Position numbers and translations under genes: made by a program
The notes under the pieces: model-generated
Told to the model about the DNA's origin: nothing
Seen by the model: only the letters and a program-made list of their open reading frames with translations
Databases searched by the model: none
Assembly: GCA_904395805.1 (NCBI GenBank)
Contig: CAJFNV010000044.1
Span: forward strand, 62,001-126,000
Reading direction: 5' to 3'
From: Candidatus Gallispira edinburgensis
GTDB lineage: Bacteria > Bacillota > Clostridia > Lachnospirales > CAG-274
DNA length: 64,000 bases
Shown: positions 26,728 through 34,733 of the stretch, piece by piece
Layout of the letters: the number at the start of each line of letters is the position of its first letter
Numbering within the stretch: the stretch's first letter is position 1

Positions 26728-27882
26728 TTATAAAGTTTTAATAGTATCCATAATATAATCTGCAAGTTCAGCACTTGTACATCCGTCTTCATGACCTGTG
26801 ATCTTGATCTTCTTTTCAGTCTGAGTACAGATATCAAGAGCCTTGTCAAGCTTTTCAGCCTTGTCACCATATCCTATATGTGCAAGGAGCATACTAGCAG
26901 CTCTTATAATTGAACATGGGTCTGCATATTTATCTCTGCCCTCTTCTACCATTCTTGGAGCAGAACCGTGAATTGCCTCAAACATAGCATATTTCTTACC
27001 CATGTTAATTGAGCCTGCTGTACCAACACCGCCCTGGAATTCAGCTGCCTCATCAGTAATAATATCACCGTAAAGATTAGGAAGAACAACTACCTTAAAG
27101 TTCTTTCTTCTCTTAGGATCAATTAACTTGGCTGTCATAATATCAATATACCAGTCATCGGTTTCAATGTCAGGGTATTCTTTAGCAATTTCCTTAAATG
27201 TGTTAAGGAACTTACCATCGGTTGTCTTTATAATATTAGCCTTAGTTACACATGTAACCTTACCCTTGTTATTCTTCTTTGCATAGTCAAAGGCTGCTCT
27301 TATTATTCTTTCCGTACCGTCACTTGTTGCAACTGTAAAGTCAAAGGCTAAATCATCATCAACCTCAAAGCCCTTTGAACCTAAAGTATAAGAACCCTCA
27401 GTATTTTCTCTGTAGAAAGTCCAGTCAATACCTTCTTCAGGAATTCTTACAGGTCTTACATTTGCAAAAAGGTCAAGTTCTTTTCTCATTGCTACATTTG
27501 CTGATTCAATATTGACCTTATCTCCTGCTCTCGGAGTAGTAGTTGGTCCCTTTAATATAACAGGACATTCCTTTAACTCAGCCAGAACATCATCTGGAAT
27601 AGCCTTTCCTGCTGCAATTCTATTTTCAATAGTAAGTCCGTCTATAACCTTAAATTCAACCTTACCTGACTTAACTTCATCAGCTAAAAGAAATTCAAGT
27701 ATTCTCTGTGCCTGAGCAGTAATTGCAGGACCGATCCCGTCACCGCCGCAGATACCTATTTTAATTACAGGCAGCTTAGAAAAGTCAATAAAATCCTTAT
27801 CACCCTTCATTTTTTCAACTCTTGCAAGCTGTTCTTCAACTAATTTACCGAATTTTTCCTTAGCAATTTCTATTTTGTTCAT
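26728..27882 (-). CDS. icd: Isocitrate dehydrogenase, isocitrate/isopropylmalate family
   Basis: The start is set at MNKIEIAKEKFGKL, preceded by AGGAG; an upstream in-frame ATG lacks a site. The 384-residue enzyme has GDGIGPAIT, the substrate loop ELDLFANVRPVR, and YRENTEGSYTLGSKG. The signature NLYGDIITDEAAEFQGGVGTAGSINMG and the helix HGSAPRMVEEGRDKYADP also belong to this family. It converts isocitrate to 2-oxoglutarate, probably with NAD. The adjacent Re-citrate synthase gene makes isocitrate a better substrate guess than isopropylmalate. The citrate-to-isocitrate step (aconitase) is not in the window. Confidence 0.88.
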   Translation of the reverse strand: MNKIEIAKEKFGKLVEEQLARVEKMKGDKDFIDFSKLPVIKIGICGGDGIGPAITAQAQRILEFLLADEVKSGKVEFKVIDGLTIENRIAAGKAIPDDVLAELKECPVILKGPTTTPRAGDKVNIESANVAMRKELDLFANVRPVRIPEEGIDWTFYRENTEGSYTLGSKGFEVDDDLAFDFTVATSDGTERIIRAAFDYAKKNNKGKVTCVTKANIIKTTDGKFLNTFKEIAKEYPDIETDDWYIDIMTAKLIDPKRRKNFKVVVLPNLYGDIITDEAAEFQGGVGTAGSINMGKKYAMFEAIHGSAPRMVEEGRDKYADPCSIIRAASMLLAHIGYGDKAEKLDKALDICTQTEKKIKITGHEDGCTSAELADYIMDTIKTL

Positions 27883-27990
27883 CTTGTTTCTCCTTAATAT
27901 GTATAAATTTAAAATAAAGTTATGCATTGTTAGCCATTTTCAGCTATTCTGAATATGACTGCTTGTGCATTATAAATTATGCATTATGCA

Positions 27991-29364
27991 TTATTCCTGC
28001 ATATACTTCTCCATTGCAGTATTTGCAAGCTTTGCAAGTTCCATATCACTTATCTGTGTAACTCTGCCCTCATCATACTGCTTATCGACCCATTCCTTTA
28101 TTTTAACAACTACAGGGTGCTGCTTGCCAAGTTTTTTATCACCCTCAAGCTTAAAATAGCTGTTTATCCAGTGAGCAATACCTGCAAGTCCCGAAGTCTT
28201 TCCGACAGCGATCTTAACAGGACGATTAAGAAGGAGTTCTGTGTTAAATATATTGTATATTTCTTCGTTTTTAAGTATACCGTCTGCATGAATACCGGCT
28301 CTTGTAAGATTAAAGTTTTCTCCCACAAAAGGCGTCATAGGCGGTATATCATAGCCTATTTCCTTACGGTAATAATCTGCAAGTTCTGTAATAACGGTAG
28401 TATTCATACCGTCAAGAGTACCCCTTAACTGAGCATATTCAAATACCATGGCTTCAAGGGGCGTATTTCCCGTTCTTTCACCTATACCGAAAAGTGAAGT
28501 ATTGACACCGCAGCAGCCGTATAACCAGGCTGTTGTAGCATTTGTAACTGCCCTGTAAAAATCATTGTGACCGTGCCATTCGAGAAGATGACTTGGTACT
28601 CCCGCATAATGGTGCAGACCATATATGATTCCCGGAACACTTCTCGGCATTACTACACCTGGAGTATCTATACCATACCCCATTGTATCACAGGCTCTTA
28701 TTTTAATAGGAACACCCGTTTCTTCATAAAGCTTCATAAGTTCGGAAGCAAAAGGAACAACAAAGCCATAGAAATCAGCCCTTGTAATATCTTCAAAGTG
28801 ACATCTCGGCTTGATACCAGTTTCAATGCACTGACGTATTATTGAAAGGTAATGCTCCATTATCTCACTTCTCTTCATATTCATTTTATAAAAAATATGA
28901 TAATCGGAGCAGCTTACAAGTATACCTGTTTCCTTAACACCGATAGACTTTACAAGTTCAAAATCCTTTTTATTCGCTCTTATCCAGGTGGTAACCTCAG
29001 GAAATCTGTAATCCATTTCCATACATTTATATACAGCATCCTGATCTTTTTTAGAGTAGACAAAAAATTCACTCTGTCTTATGATCCCTTTAGGTCCTCC
29101 CAGTCTGTGAAGCTGCTTATAAATATGTGCGATCTGTTTAACAGTATACGGCTCTCTTGACTGCTGACCATCTCTGAATGTAGTATCTGTTATCCATATT
29201 TCATCCGGTACATCCATTGGTACAATTCTATGGTTAAAAGCTATTTTGGGAACTTCATCATAGCTATATAAATTATCATACAGATTCGGTTTATCCACAT
29301 CCTGCAATGGATAAACCGATTCCCGTCTTTCTATAACATTTGTCTTTGGATTAAAAATAAACAT
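27991..29364 (-). CDS. Re-citrate synthase (homocitrate/isopropylmalate synthase family)
   Basis: The 457-residue DRE-TIM enzyme starts with a roughly 45-residue leader (MFIFNPKTNVIERRESVYPL) typical of the clostridial Re-citrate synthases. The active-site strand is ITDTTFRDGQQSREPYT at about 57-73, the metal site HGHNDFYRAVTNATTAWLYG at about 262-281, and NTPLEAMVFEY follows. It condenses acetyl-CoA and oxaloacetate with Re stereochemistry and replaces the ordinary Si-citrate synthase in some anaerobes. It sits 108 bases upstream of icd on the same strand, giving a glutamate-forming half-TCA unit. A 2-isopropylmalate or homocitrate synthase role is the alternative. Confidence 0.85.
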   Translation of the reverse strand: MFIFNPKTNVIERRESVYPLQDVDKPNLYDNLYSYDEVPKIAFNHRIVPMDVPDEIWITDTTFRDGQQSREPYTVKQIAHIYKQLHRLGGPKGIIRQSEFFVYSKKDQDAVYKCMEMDYRFPEVTTWIRANKKDFELVKSIGVKETGILVSCSDYHIFYKMNMKRSEIMEHYLSIIRQCIETGIKPRCHFEDITRADFYGFVVPFASELMKLYEETGVPIKIRACDTMGYGIDTPGVVMPRSVPGIIYGLHHYAGVPSHLLEWHGHNDFYRAVTNATTAWLYGCCGVNTSLFGIGERTGNTPLEAMVFEYAQLRGTLDGMNTTVITELADYYRKEIGYDIPPMTPFVGENFNLTRAGIHADGILKNEEIYNIFNTELLLNRPVKIAVGKTSGLAGIAHWINSYFKLEGDKKLGKQHPVVVKIKEWVDKQYDEGRVTQISDMELAKLANTAMEKYMQE

Positions 29365-29536
29365 ACCGGCTCCACCTCCATACTATTAATAATAACACAT
29401 TTAGGAGAAATGTCAACCTTTAGAAGCCAATTTTTGCATAATTTATTTAAATAATTGCAAATTTTCATATTTTTTAACGTATTTTACACCATCAATATTT
29501 ATTTTGTGAATTTTTTTGCTGTCATTCCTTCATTTT

Positions 29537-29800
29537 TTAAAGTCCCGCAATCCTTAAAAGCATCTTGACCTGCTTTTTTTCATTTTCGTTCATATTTTCC
29601 ATAACAGCATCGATCATAGCTATCTTTTCTTCCCTTGTAAATGTTATCCCTCTAGGTAAGGACTGTATAAATGCAATGATCATAGCTATTTTTTCATCAA
29701 AGGGCTTATTCTCAATATTCTTGCTTAAATTCATAAAAGCCTTCTTTGTATTATAGTCCATGCAGTCAAAAGCTTTATTATTTAAAATATTATTATTCAT
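29537..29800 (-). CDS. Hypothetical protein, 87 aa
   Basis: This is a small, all-helical, soluble protein with no recognised domain. It has the helix MNLSKNIENKPFDEKIAMII and a second EEKIAMIDAVMENMNE unit (two similar EKIAMI helices at about 38 and 60), which hints at an internal duplication. Its start overlaps the end of the next gene upstream by 8 bases, so the two are translationally coupled. Function unknown. Confidence 0.7.
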   Translation of the reverse strand: MNNNILNNKAFDCMDYNTKKAFMNLSKNIENKPFDEKIAMIIAFIQSLPRGITFTREEKIAMIDAVMENMNENEKKQVKMLLRIAGL

Positions 29801-30230
29801 TGTTATTAAGCCCCTCCATTATATCACCGATTTCCATAACCCTTACAAAAACATCAACCATTTTTTGTTTTCTGTTGTCAAGTTCAGGTCTTATTGCCAT
29901 AAGCATCTGTCTTTTAAGTTTGTTATTATGTTCCCCCGATACAGACATTGCCCTGAAATTATTTACAAGCTTGTCAATTTCCATTATCTTTACCATAAGC
30001 CCGATATTTCTCTGATAAGGCATATCAAGAAATGGTATTGCTTCCTTTATTCGCTTTAAGGCAGTTCCTCCGTCCATTTTTTCAACCACTTCATTACTTG
30101 GCAGATTTTTGCTCTCTGTAACTTCATCATTATCGGACTTATTATTAATACTGTTCATATTGTTCATAAGTTTGACTACGGACAATATTTTTTCGATCTG
30201 ATTTGGGTCTATATTCATATTATCTTCCAT
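29793..30230 (-). CDS. Hypothetical protein, 145 aa
   Basis: The start is MEDNMNIDPNQIEKIL, preceded by GAGGTG at a 6-base spacing; a GTG three codons earlier is the alternative. It is helical and soluble, with an Asn/Ser/Asp-rich linker at about 25-50 and a conserved-looking helix block, IKEAIPFLDMPYQRNIGLMVKIMEIDKL. No recognised family. It forms a two-gene unit with the 87-aa gene. Confidence 0.7.
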   Translation of the reverse strand: MEDNMNIDPNQIEKILSVVKLMNNMNSINNKSDNDEVTESKNLPSNEVVEKMDGGTALKRIKEAIPFLDMPYQRNIGLMVKIMEIDKLVNNFRAMSVSGEHNNKLKRQMLMAIRPELDNRKQKMVDVFVRVMEIGDIMEGLNNNE

Positions 30231-30330
30231 TTTGATCACCTCAGAAGATTATATGCCTATATATTAAATTTAATAACTAATTTTAAAACAGTACTATGGA
30301 TTTTTATAAATTCCGGTTTAACGCATCAAT

Positions 30331-30692
30331 AAAACCCTCAGTCACCTGCGGTGACAGCTCCCTTAAAAAGGAGCCTTGTGTTTACCGTTCTTAACACATA
30401 TAGCTTTATGAAAAAGACAATATTCAGCCTCCTTTGTAAAGGAGGGGGACCGCGTCAGCGGTGGAGGATTTCAAGGAGCTGTCCGAAGGACTGAGGATTT
30501 TAAGGCTCACGTTCAGGCTCCCTTCTAAGGACAATACTGTCAATTTAAAGGATCAGCATAAAACTATCTGTTCAAAAAGGCGGCGTGTCCGCCCCCTTGG
30601 CTCCTTTTGTAAGGGAGCTGTCCGAAGGACTGAGGGTTTTCAACTTCTCACTCCTCATTCCTAACTCTTTCAGCTCCTCACTCCTAACTCTC
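30331..30692. repeat. Mosaic of interspersed palindromic repeat modules
   Basis: No gene is present in 30231-30799 apart from these repeats. An inverted module (CCCTCAGTCACCTGCGGTGA) comes first, followed by CAGCCTCCTTTGTAAAGGAGG at about 30428 and CTGTCCGAAGGACTGAGG twice. AAAAAGGCGGCGTGTCCGCC at about 30576 is shared with 15831, and GGCTCCTTTTGTAAGGGAGC comes next. The block ends in ACTCCTCATTCCTAACT-type text (30650-30692) that recurs at 52059-52075. The 68-codon frame through it is not a gene. Confidence 0.65.
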
Positions 30693-30737
30693 TTAAATTC
30701 CTGTTTAGAGTAGCACCCCCGCTCCCAAAATTATCAT

Positions 30738-30764
30738 AAAAAAGAGAGCGGCTGTGCCGCTCCC
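30738..30764 (-). terminator. Terminator after the secreted protein / 48-aa ORF unit
   Basis: On the minus strand, GAGCGGC-ACA-GCCGCTC is followed by TCTTTTTTAT, 36 bases after the small ORF's stop. Confidence 0.85.
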
Positions 30765-30799
30765 CATTTAACAACCTCTAACAACTTCAGATAAAAATA

Positions 30800-30946
30800 T
30801 CAGAAATTAATTCCGTTTCCGCCAAATACTTCTGAATAATTTCTTGACTTAAATTCTCTCTGAACTGTTCCGCTTAATAACATAATATTATTTTCAGCCT
30901 CATAAGAGGTAATAATTACTTCCGGTCTTGTATATTCTTTTTTCAT
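30800..30946 (-). CDS. Short peptide gene, 48 aa, downstream of the secreted protein
   Basis: ATG at 30946 follows GGGGAGG at good spacing, and the stop is TGA at 30800-30802. The peptide starts MKKEYTRPEVIITSYEAENN, then IMLLSG, and ends VFGGNGINF. It resembles the many short clostridial and Bacteroidetes peptides of form MKKxYxxPxV followed by a short acidic or hydrophobic segment, whose role is unknown. It begins 20 bases after the secreted-protein stop and is followed by a strong terminator, so it is the last gene of that transcript. It has no signal peptide and no Cys. Confidence 0.6.
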   Translation of the reverse strand: MKKEYTRPEVIITSYEAENNIMLLSGTVQREFKSRNYSEVFGGNGINF

Positions 30947-30965
30947 GATTATTTACCTCCCCTTA

Positions 30966-32759
30966 TTAATTGTTTTCATTTGACAGAACAGTTGTTATAC
31001 CACTCTGAATATTGCTTATAACTGTTTCTGCATCAGTTGCGTTATCATTTGCAATTATACTTGCAAATAAATAATCATCTTCATTTGCATTATCATAAAA
31101 GTCAGTAGCTGTATAAATGCTGCCACCTATTTCAATACTCTCATATACTGTATCAGTTGCATTTACATTACCACCTGTTGTTAATGCCTGATTAAGAGTA
31201 TTAAAAAGTTCTGCATTTTCTCTTGTAACGATAGATACAACGTAATTATTTGTGCCATCAGTTAATACTGCAACACCGTCACCTGTAGTAGTCTTAGTAA
31301 TTACAGGACCAGAAGCAGCCTCAGTTGTAATTGTAACTGAAGGAATAGTTAAAGCTCTGTCATTACCAGAAGTTACATTGCCGCTACCATTAGTTATAAA
31401 TATAATATTGTTTATACTATCTTCACCTAATTCAACGTCTGTAAATGTTTGAGTTATATCTCCATTTATAATAGTACCTGATGCAGTCTTTGCATCTAAA
31501 TCTACAGTAACTTCATATGTAACTGTTTTATTGCCAATTGCACCGGCATTCACATCATAACTTGCATCATTATTAGATGCTAATACAACATTTTTATTCT
31601 TATCAGTAGTTACAGATACACATCCCAAATCAACCAACATCCACTTGCTACCGGTTCCGTTTGTTGGAGTAACACTACCTGAAACTGTAACCTTACCGCT
31701 TGTAGCAGTGTAAGGAATAACAAGCATAGTAGAAGCACTAGATGAATCATCGTATAACTTAGCACCTTTAGTGTCTAATATTACATAACAGTCATTATCA
31801 GTTCCGTTTTTTCCTCCAAAATCTGCATAAGCAGTTGAGTCAGACTTAGATGTATCATTTACTGATACAAGATACTTTTCTGAATCGTCAGACTGAACAA
31901 AATTATAAACTTTAGTATTACCGCTTACACTAGGTTCAATAGAAACATAGGTTTTAGGTGCAACAGCATTAAACCATTCATCAGTTGGCTTAACAGTTAC
32001 ATTTGTTCCAACAACAGTTACACCTGTTGTTGCATCACTTATATTTTCATATTCAGCCTTTAATTCATAACCACTTCCACTGTAGCTTAATGTATTGTTT
32101 AAAGTTGTAGTTGTACCACTTCCTAATGCAAGTCCATCAGCAGGTACATCTGTTAACCCTGTTATATCAAGTGTCCAATTGTATGTTGTTACCTCGCCAA
32201 ATGAAAAATCGTCATCAAGTGTAATTCTTATTAAACCAATTTTACACTCTCCACCTGCAGCTGTAAGTGTAATACCGCCTGATGAAGTTGCTGCTGCTGT
32301 AAAAGTAGCTGAATTGCCTGTTGTACTAGTATTCATAATTAAAGTTTTTGTTTCAGTTCCGTCTTCAAATGAAACATTTCTCTCCTCATTACCGGATGTA
32401 GCTTGAATATAAATTGTACCTGTACTGTTAGCAGGAACAGGGATACTAAATGCGCCATCTGGCTGTATTGATAAACAATTATCTCCGCTGGCACGCTTTA
32501 AACTATTAGCTTTGCTACCTGTTGCAGTAATAGTTATACTGCCATTAATCGTATCCCCTGTAACAAGATTCTGATTTGAATTTCCGCTAGGCATATTAGT
32601 TGTAAATCCCCACTCCTTAACAGTTTCACTTGTTTGCGTAACTGTTCCGTATTCATAATCCGCTGCCATAGCACTTGTTGCCATTCCTATAGTCATGCCC
32701 GCAACAGCCATAACTGTAGCTAAAGCACCACTAAGGAATCTTTTAAAACCTTTTTTCAT
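30966..32759 (-). CDS. Secreted Thr/Ser/Asn-rich beta-structured surface protein, 597 aa
   Basis: A clear Sec signal peptide (MKKGFKRFLSGALATVMAVAG, then cleavage near SAMA-ADYEY at about 33) leads into a long, low-lysine, Thr/Ser/Gly/Asn-rich chain with alternating beta pattern. Residues 40-185 look like a carbohydrate-binding-type beta sandwich (SIPVPANSTGTIYIQATSGN, then IGLIRITLDDDF). A second similar unit covers about 290-480. The C-terminal 100 residues are acidic and helical. No catalytic motif, LPxTG or SLH anchor was seen. It is probably a secreted or wall-associated binding protein, but no function can be assigned. Confidence 0.75.
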   Translation of the reverse strand: MKKGFKRFLSGALATVMAVAGMTIGMATSAMAADYEYGTVTQTSETVKEWGFTTNMPSGNSNQNLVTGDTINGSITITATGSKANSLKRASGDNCLSIQPDGAFSIPVPANSTGTIYIQATSGNEERNVSFEDGTETKTLIMNTSTTGNSATFTAAATSSGGITLTAAGGECKIGLIRITLDDDFSFGEVTTYNWTLDITGLTDVPADGLALGSGTTTTLNNTLSYSGSGYELKAEYENISDATTGVTVVGTNVTVKPTDEWFNAVAPKTYVSIEPSVSGNTKVYNFVQSDDSEKYLVSVNDTSKSDSTAYADFGGKNGTDNDCYVILDTKGAKLYDDSSSASTMLVIPYTATSGKVTVSGSVTPTNGTGSKWMLVDLGCVSVTTDKNKNVVLASNNDASYDVNAGAIGNKTVTYEVTVDLDAKTASGTIINGDITQTFTDVELGEDSINNIIFITNGSGNVTSGNDRALTIPSVTITTEAASGPVITKTTTGDGVAVLTDGTNNYVVSIVTRENAELFNTLNQALTTGGNVNATDTVYESIEIGGSIYTATDFYDNANEDDYLFASIIANDNATDAETVISNIQSGITTVLSNENN

Positions 32760-32953
32760 TTAAATATCCTCCTTTATAGATATATTTAACAGGCTTCCCT
32801 GTTTACTAAACAAATTTATTATACTAAATTTTAATAAAAAATTCAATATTTAGTACAAAAAGTTATAACTTTTGTGAATTTTTACCAATTTTATACTAAA
32901 AAATAAACAAATAAATCATTATAATTTGTTAATTTTTATTAATTGATATATTT

Positions 32954-33541
32954 TTAATCATTCACGATTTCTTCAATTATTGTCCAAAGCTCATCTCTTC
33001 CGTCCTTTGTTTCACTGCTGAAAGGTATAAGAGTGTCCTCCTGTGCAAGTCCGAGAGATTTTCTGAGCATAGCCGTATTCTTCTGCAGCTGACTTCTCTT
33101 AAGCTTGTCCGATTTTGTGGCAACTATAATTATTCTGTAGCCATAGTGCTTGAGCCACTCATACATAAGCCTGTCATTTTCCCCGGGCTCATGCCTTATA
33201 TCTATAAGAAGTATTATTGCTCTGAGCTCCTGTCTTTTAAGAAGATAATTTTCGATCATCTTCCCCCACTTGGCAATTTCTGTTTTTGGTGCCTTTGCAT
33301 ATCCGTATCCCGGAAGATCCACAAAATAAAGTTTATCTTCTACATTATAAAAGTTTATTGTCCTTGTTTTGCCTGGATTTTGACTTGTTCTTGCAATTGC
33401 CTTTCTGTAAACCATAGAATTTATAAGAGAACTTTTGCCCACATTAGACTTGCCCGCAAAAGCAATTTCCGCCTTACCGTCTTTCGGATACTGATCAGCC
33501 TTTACAGCCACTGCATCCAGTGATACATTGTTTACCTTCAT
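32954..33541 (-). CDS. engB: Ribosome-biogenesis GTP-binding protein YihA/YsxC/EngB
   Basis: The 195-residue GTPase has G1 GKSNVGKSS at about 30-38, a switch-I segment NPGKTRTINF, G3 DLPGYGYAKAP at about 75-85 and G4 TKSDK at about 141-145. The short length and the SNVGKSSLIN context identify EngB, needed for 50S subunit assembly. Here it is monocistronic, with no lon or clpX neighbour. Confidence 0.96.
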   Translation of the reverse strand: MKVNNVSLDAVAVKADQYPKDGKAEIAFAGKSNVGKSSLINSMVYRKAIARTSQNPGKTRTINFYNVEDKLYFVDLPGYGYAKAPKTEIAKWGKMIENYLLKRQELRAIILLIDIRHEPGENDRLMYEWLKHYGYRIIIVATKSDKLKRSQLQKNTAMLRKSLGLAQEDTLIPFSSETKDGRDELWTIIEEIVND

Positions 33542-33700
33542 TATTATTCCTCCTGCTGTTTTCCTGCATAATGTTATCTTATTTATTTTCTTATGTTTAA
33601 TTTACTATACATTTTAAACCTTGTCAAGTTTTGGATAATTTTAGAAGTTTTAATAAAATTCTAATTCCAAATTCATACTTTATTAACATTTATGTTGTAT

Positions 33701-33800
33701 TATAATATTGTGGTTGAGGTTTTTGCCCCTAATTCTTTCCTCAGCCTATAATGCCGGAGTCTTTTGTAACTCCTCTTTTGTGGCTCCGGCAGCTTTTTAT
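33701..33800 (+). ncRNA. Candidate free-standing small RNA with C-rich loops
   Basis: On the plus strand a TATAAT box (33701-33706) precedes a transcript that would start near 33712 and run about 90 bases. Hairpin 1 pairs GGTTGAGG (33712-33719) with CCTCAGCC (33739-33746) and exposes TTGCCCCTAA. Hairpin 2 pairs GCCGGAG (33753-33759) with CTCCGGC (33784-33790), followed by AGCTTTTTAT, an intrinsic terminator; its loop carries ACTCCTC. No open frame and no plus-strand gene follows for 900 bases. The -35 box is weak. The rest of the 321-base gap to engB shows only A/T-rich DNA. Confidence 0.5.
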
Positions 33801-33834
33801 AATTTTTTTATAATTTAATTTTCCTTTTGTAAAT

Positions 33835-33867
33835 AAAAAAATGACTGTTTATCAGTCATTTTTTTAT
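33835..33867. terminator. Bidirectional terminator of the sensor-like gene
   Basis: AAAAAAATGACTG-TTTAT-CAGTCATTTTTTT overlaps the stop codon of the minus-strand membrane gene. Confidence 0.8.
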
Positions 33868-34490
33868 GCCTCTGTATAATCTGCTTTTCTGCATACAATA
33901 AAAGCAAAAAATATAATCACAAAACAATTAAAAATATACAGAAATATATCGGTCATCATATATTTTTTGTAATTTGATATTTCAAGCACGGTATTTAAAG
34001 GTATTGCTATGCCAACCACATAATCTTTGTTATTCTTTCTGACACTTCTCCATGATATAATTTCTTTTCCGGTCTGATTTGTTTTCTGTACATAAGCTGT
34101 ACCTGAATCCTTAAACAAAATACTTCTTATGTTTTTAGCATTACTTGTGCCGCTTGCCTGAGCATAGTCATTAAACAGTTCTCTTGCAGTTGAATTTCTG
34201 TATTTCTCGGTTGTTTGCATATCTCTTTCATACACAACAATATTATCTCTGTATACAAAGCCATAGGTATATTCAAGATTAAAAATTTTACTTATCTGTT
34301 CCGGATCTTCAATATATTCATCGGGCAGATCTTCAAAACTCACTTTAATGTAATCCAAAAGCTCATTTTGATATGACTTGTAAAATTCAATCAAATTTTT
34401 AATTTTATCTGCATTAGTTAAATAATTAATTGCCCCTCCGACAAATACATATAAAATACATACCAGAATCATTACACGCTTTAGTATCAT
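33864..34490 (-). CDS. Membrane protein with extracytoplasmic sensor-like (Cache-type) domain and no output domain
   Basis: This 208-residue protein has a transmembrane helix at about 5-22, an extracytoplasmic domain of about 25-175 and a second helix at about 180-200. It then ends in a short CRKADYTEA tail. The external part has the long first helix and the FVYRDNIVVYERD and ISWRSVRKNNKDYVVGIAIPL strands reminiscent of Cache or PAS-like sensor domains of kinases and chemoreceptors. No HAMP, kinase or methyl-accepting part follows. It may be a free-standing ligand-binding protein, a partner of another membrane kinase, or a cut-down receptor. Family assignment is tentative. Confidence 0.6.
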   Translation of the reverse strand: MILKRVMILVCILYVFVGGAINYLTNADKIKNLIEFYKSYQNELLDYIKVSFEDLPDEYIEDPEQISKIFNLEYTYGFVYRDNIVVYERDMQTTEKYRNSTARELFNDYAQASGTSNAKNIRSILFKDSGTAYVQKTNQTGKEIISWRSVRKNNKDYVVGIAIPLNTVLEISNYKKYMMTDIFLYIFNCFVIIFFAFIVCRKADYTEA

Positions 34491-34683
34491 ATTTCACCTC
34501 TGTAAATCAAAGTCTCTTATATATAAAATGAATGATATTATTATATAAAATTTCAAAGAATTTGTAAAGTAAAAAAATGAATTTTTTGTTAATTTATAAA
34601 ATAAAATATTTCATTTATATATAATTTATAACTACATTTTGATTTATATATAGTTATTGTAAACCAATTTTATATTTCATAAG

Positions 34684-34712
34684 TTGACAATTAAATTTCT
34701 CTGTGGTATACT
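34684..34712 (+). promoter_or_regulatory. Promoter of bioY
   Basis: A consensus TTGACA, a 17-base spacer and TATACT lie only 22 bases before the ATG, so the leader is about 15 bases and holds only the AGGAGG ribosome site. There is no room for a riboswitch. A BirA-type operator was not evident. Confidence 0.8.
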
Positions 34713-34733
34713 TTGACATAGGAGGTTGATACA

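Noticed and set aside
27960-27996. ATAATGCATAATTTATAATG-type palindromes beside the citrate synthase stop
   Set aside because: Short AT-only symmetric text is expected often in such AT-rich gaps; no second convincing copy of the same length was found in the window.
30461-30664. 67-codon open frame on the plus strand
   Set aside because: A translation of the same repeat modules; no ribosome site or protein-like composition.
30331-30692. CRISPR array
   Set aside because: Repeats are palindromic modules of different lengths and orders with no regular spacers, and no cas gene is nearby.
32095-32406. 103-codon open frame opposite the secreted protein
   Set aside because: Antisense of a Thr/Ser/Asn-rich gene, which gives long Val/Ser-rich shadows; no ribosome site.
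33701-33800. Minus-strand leader of engB
   Set aside because: The T tract follows the hairpin on the plus strand and the TATAAT box precedes it on the plus strand, so a plus-strand RNA fits better. The engB start is also 160 bases away.
34600-34733. Riboswitch or BirA-type leader before bioY
   Set aside because: The consensus promoter lies 22 bases from the ATG, leaving no space for a leader, and no operator-like palindrome was seen.
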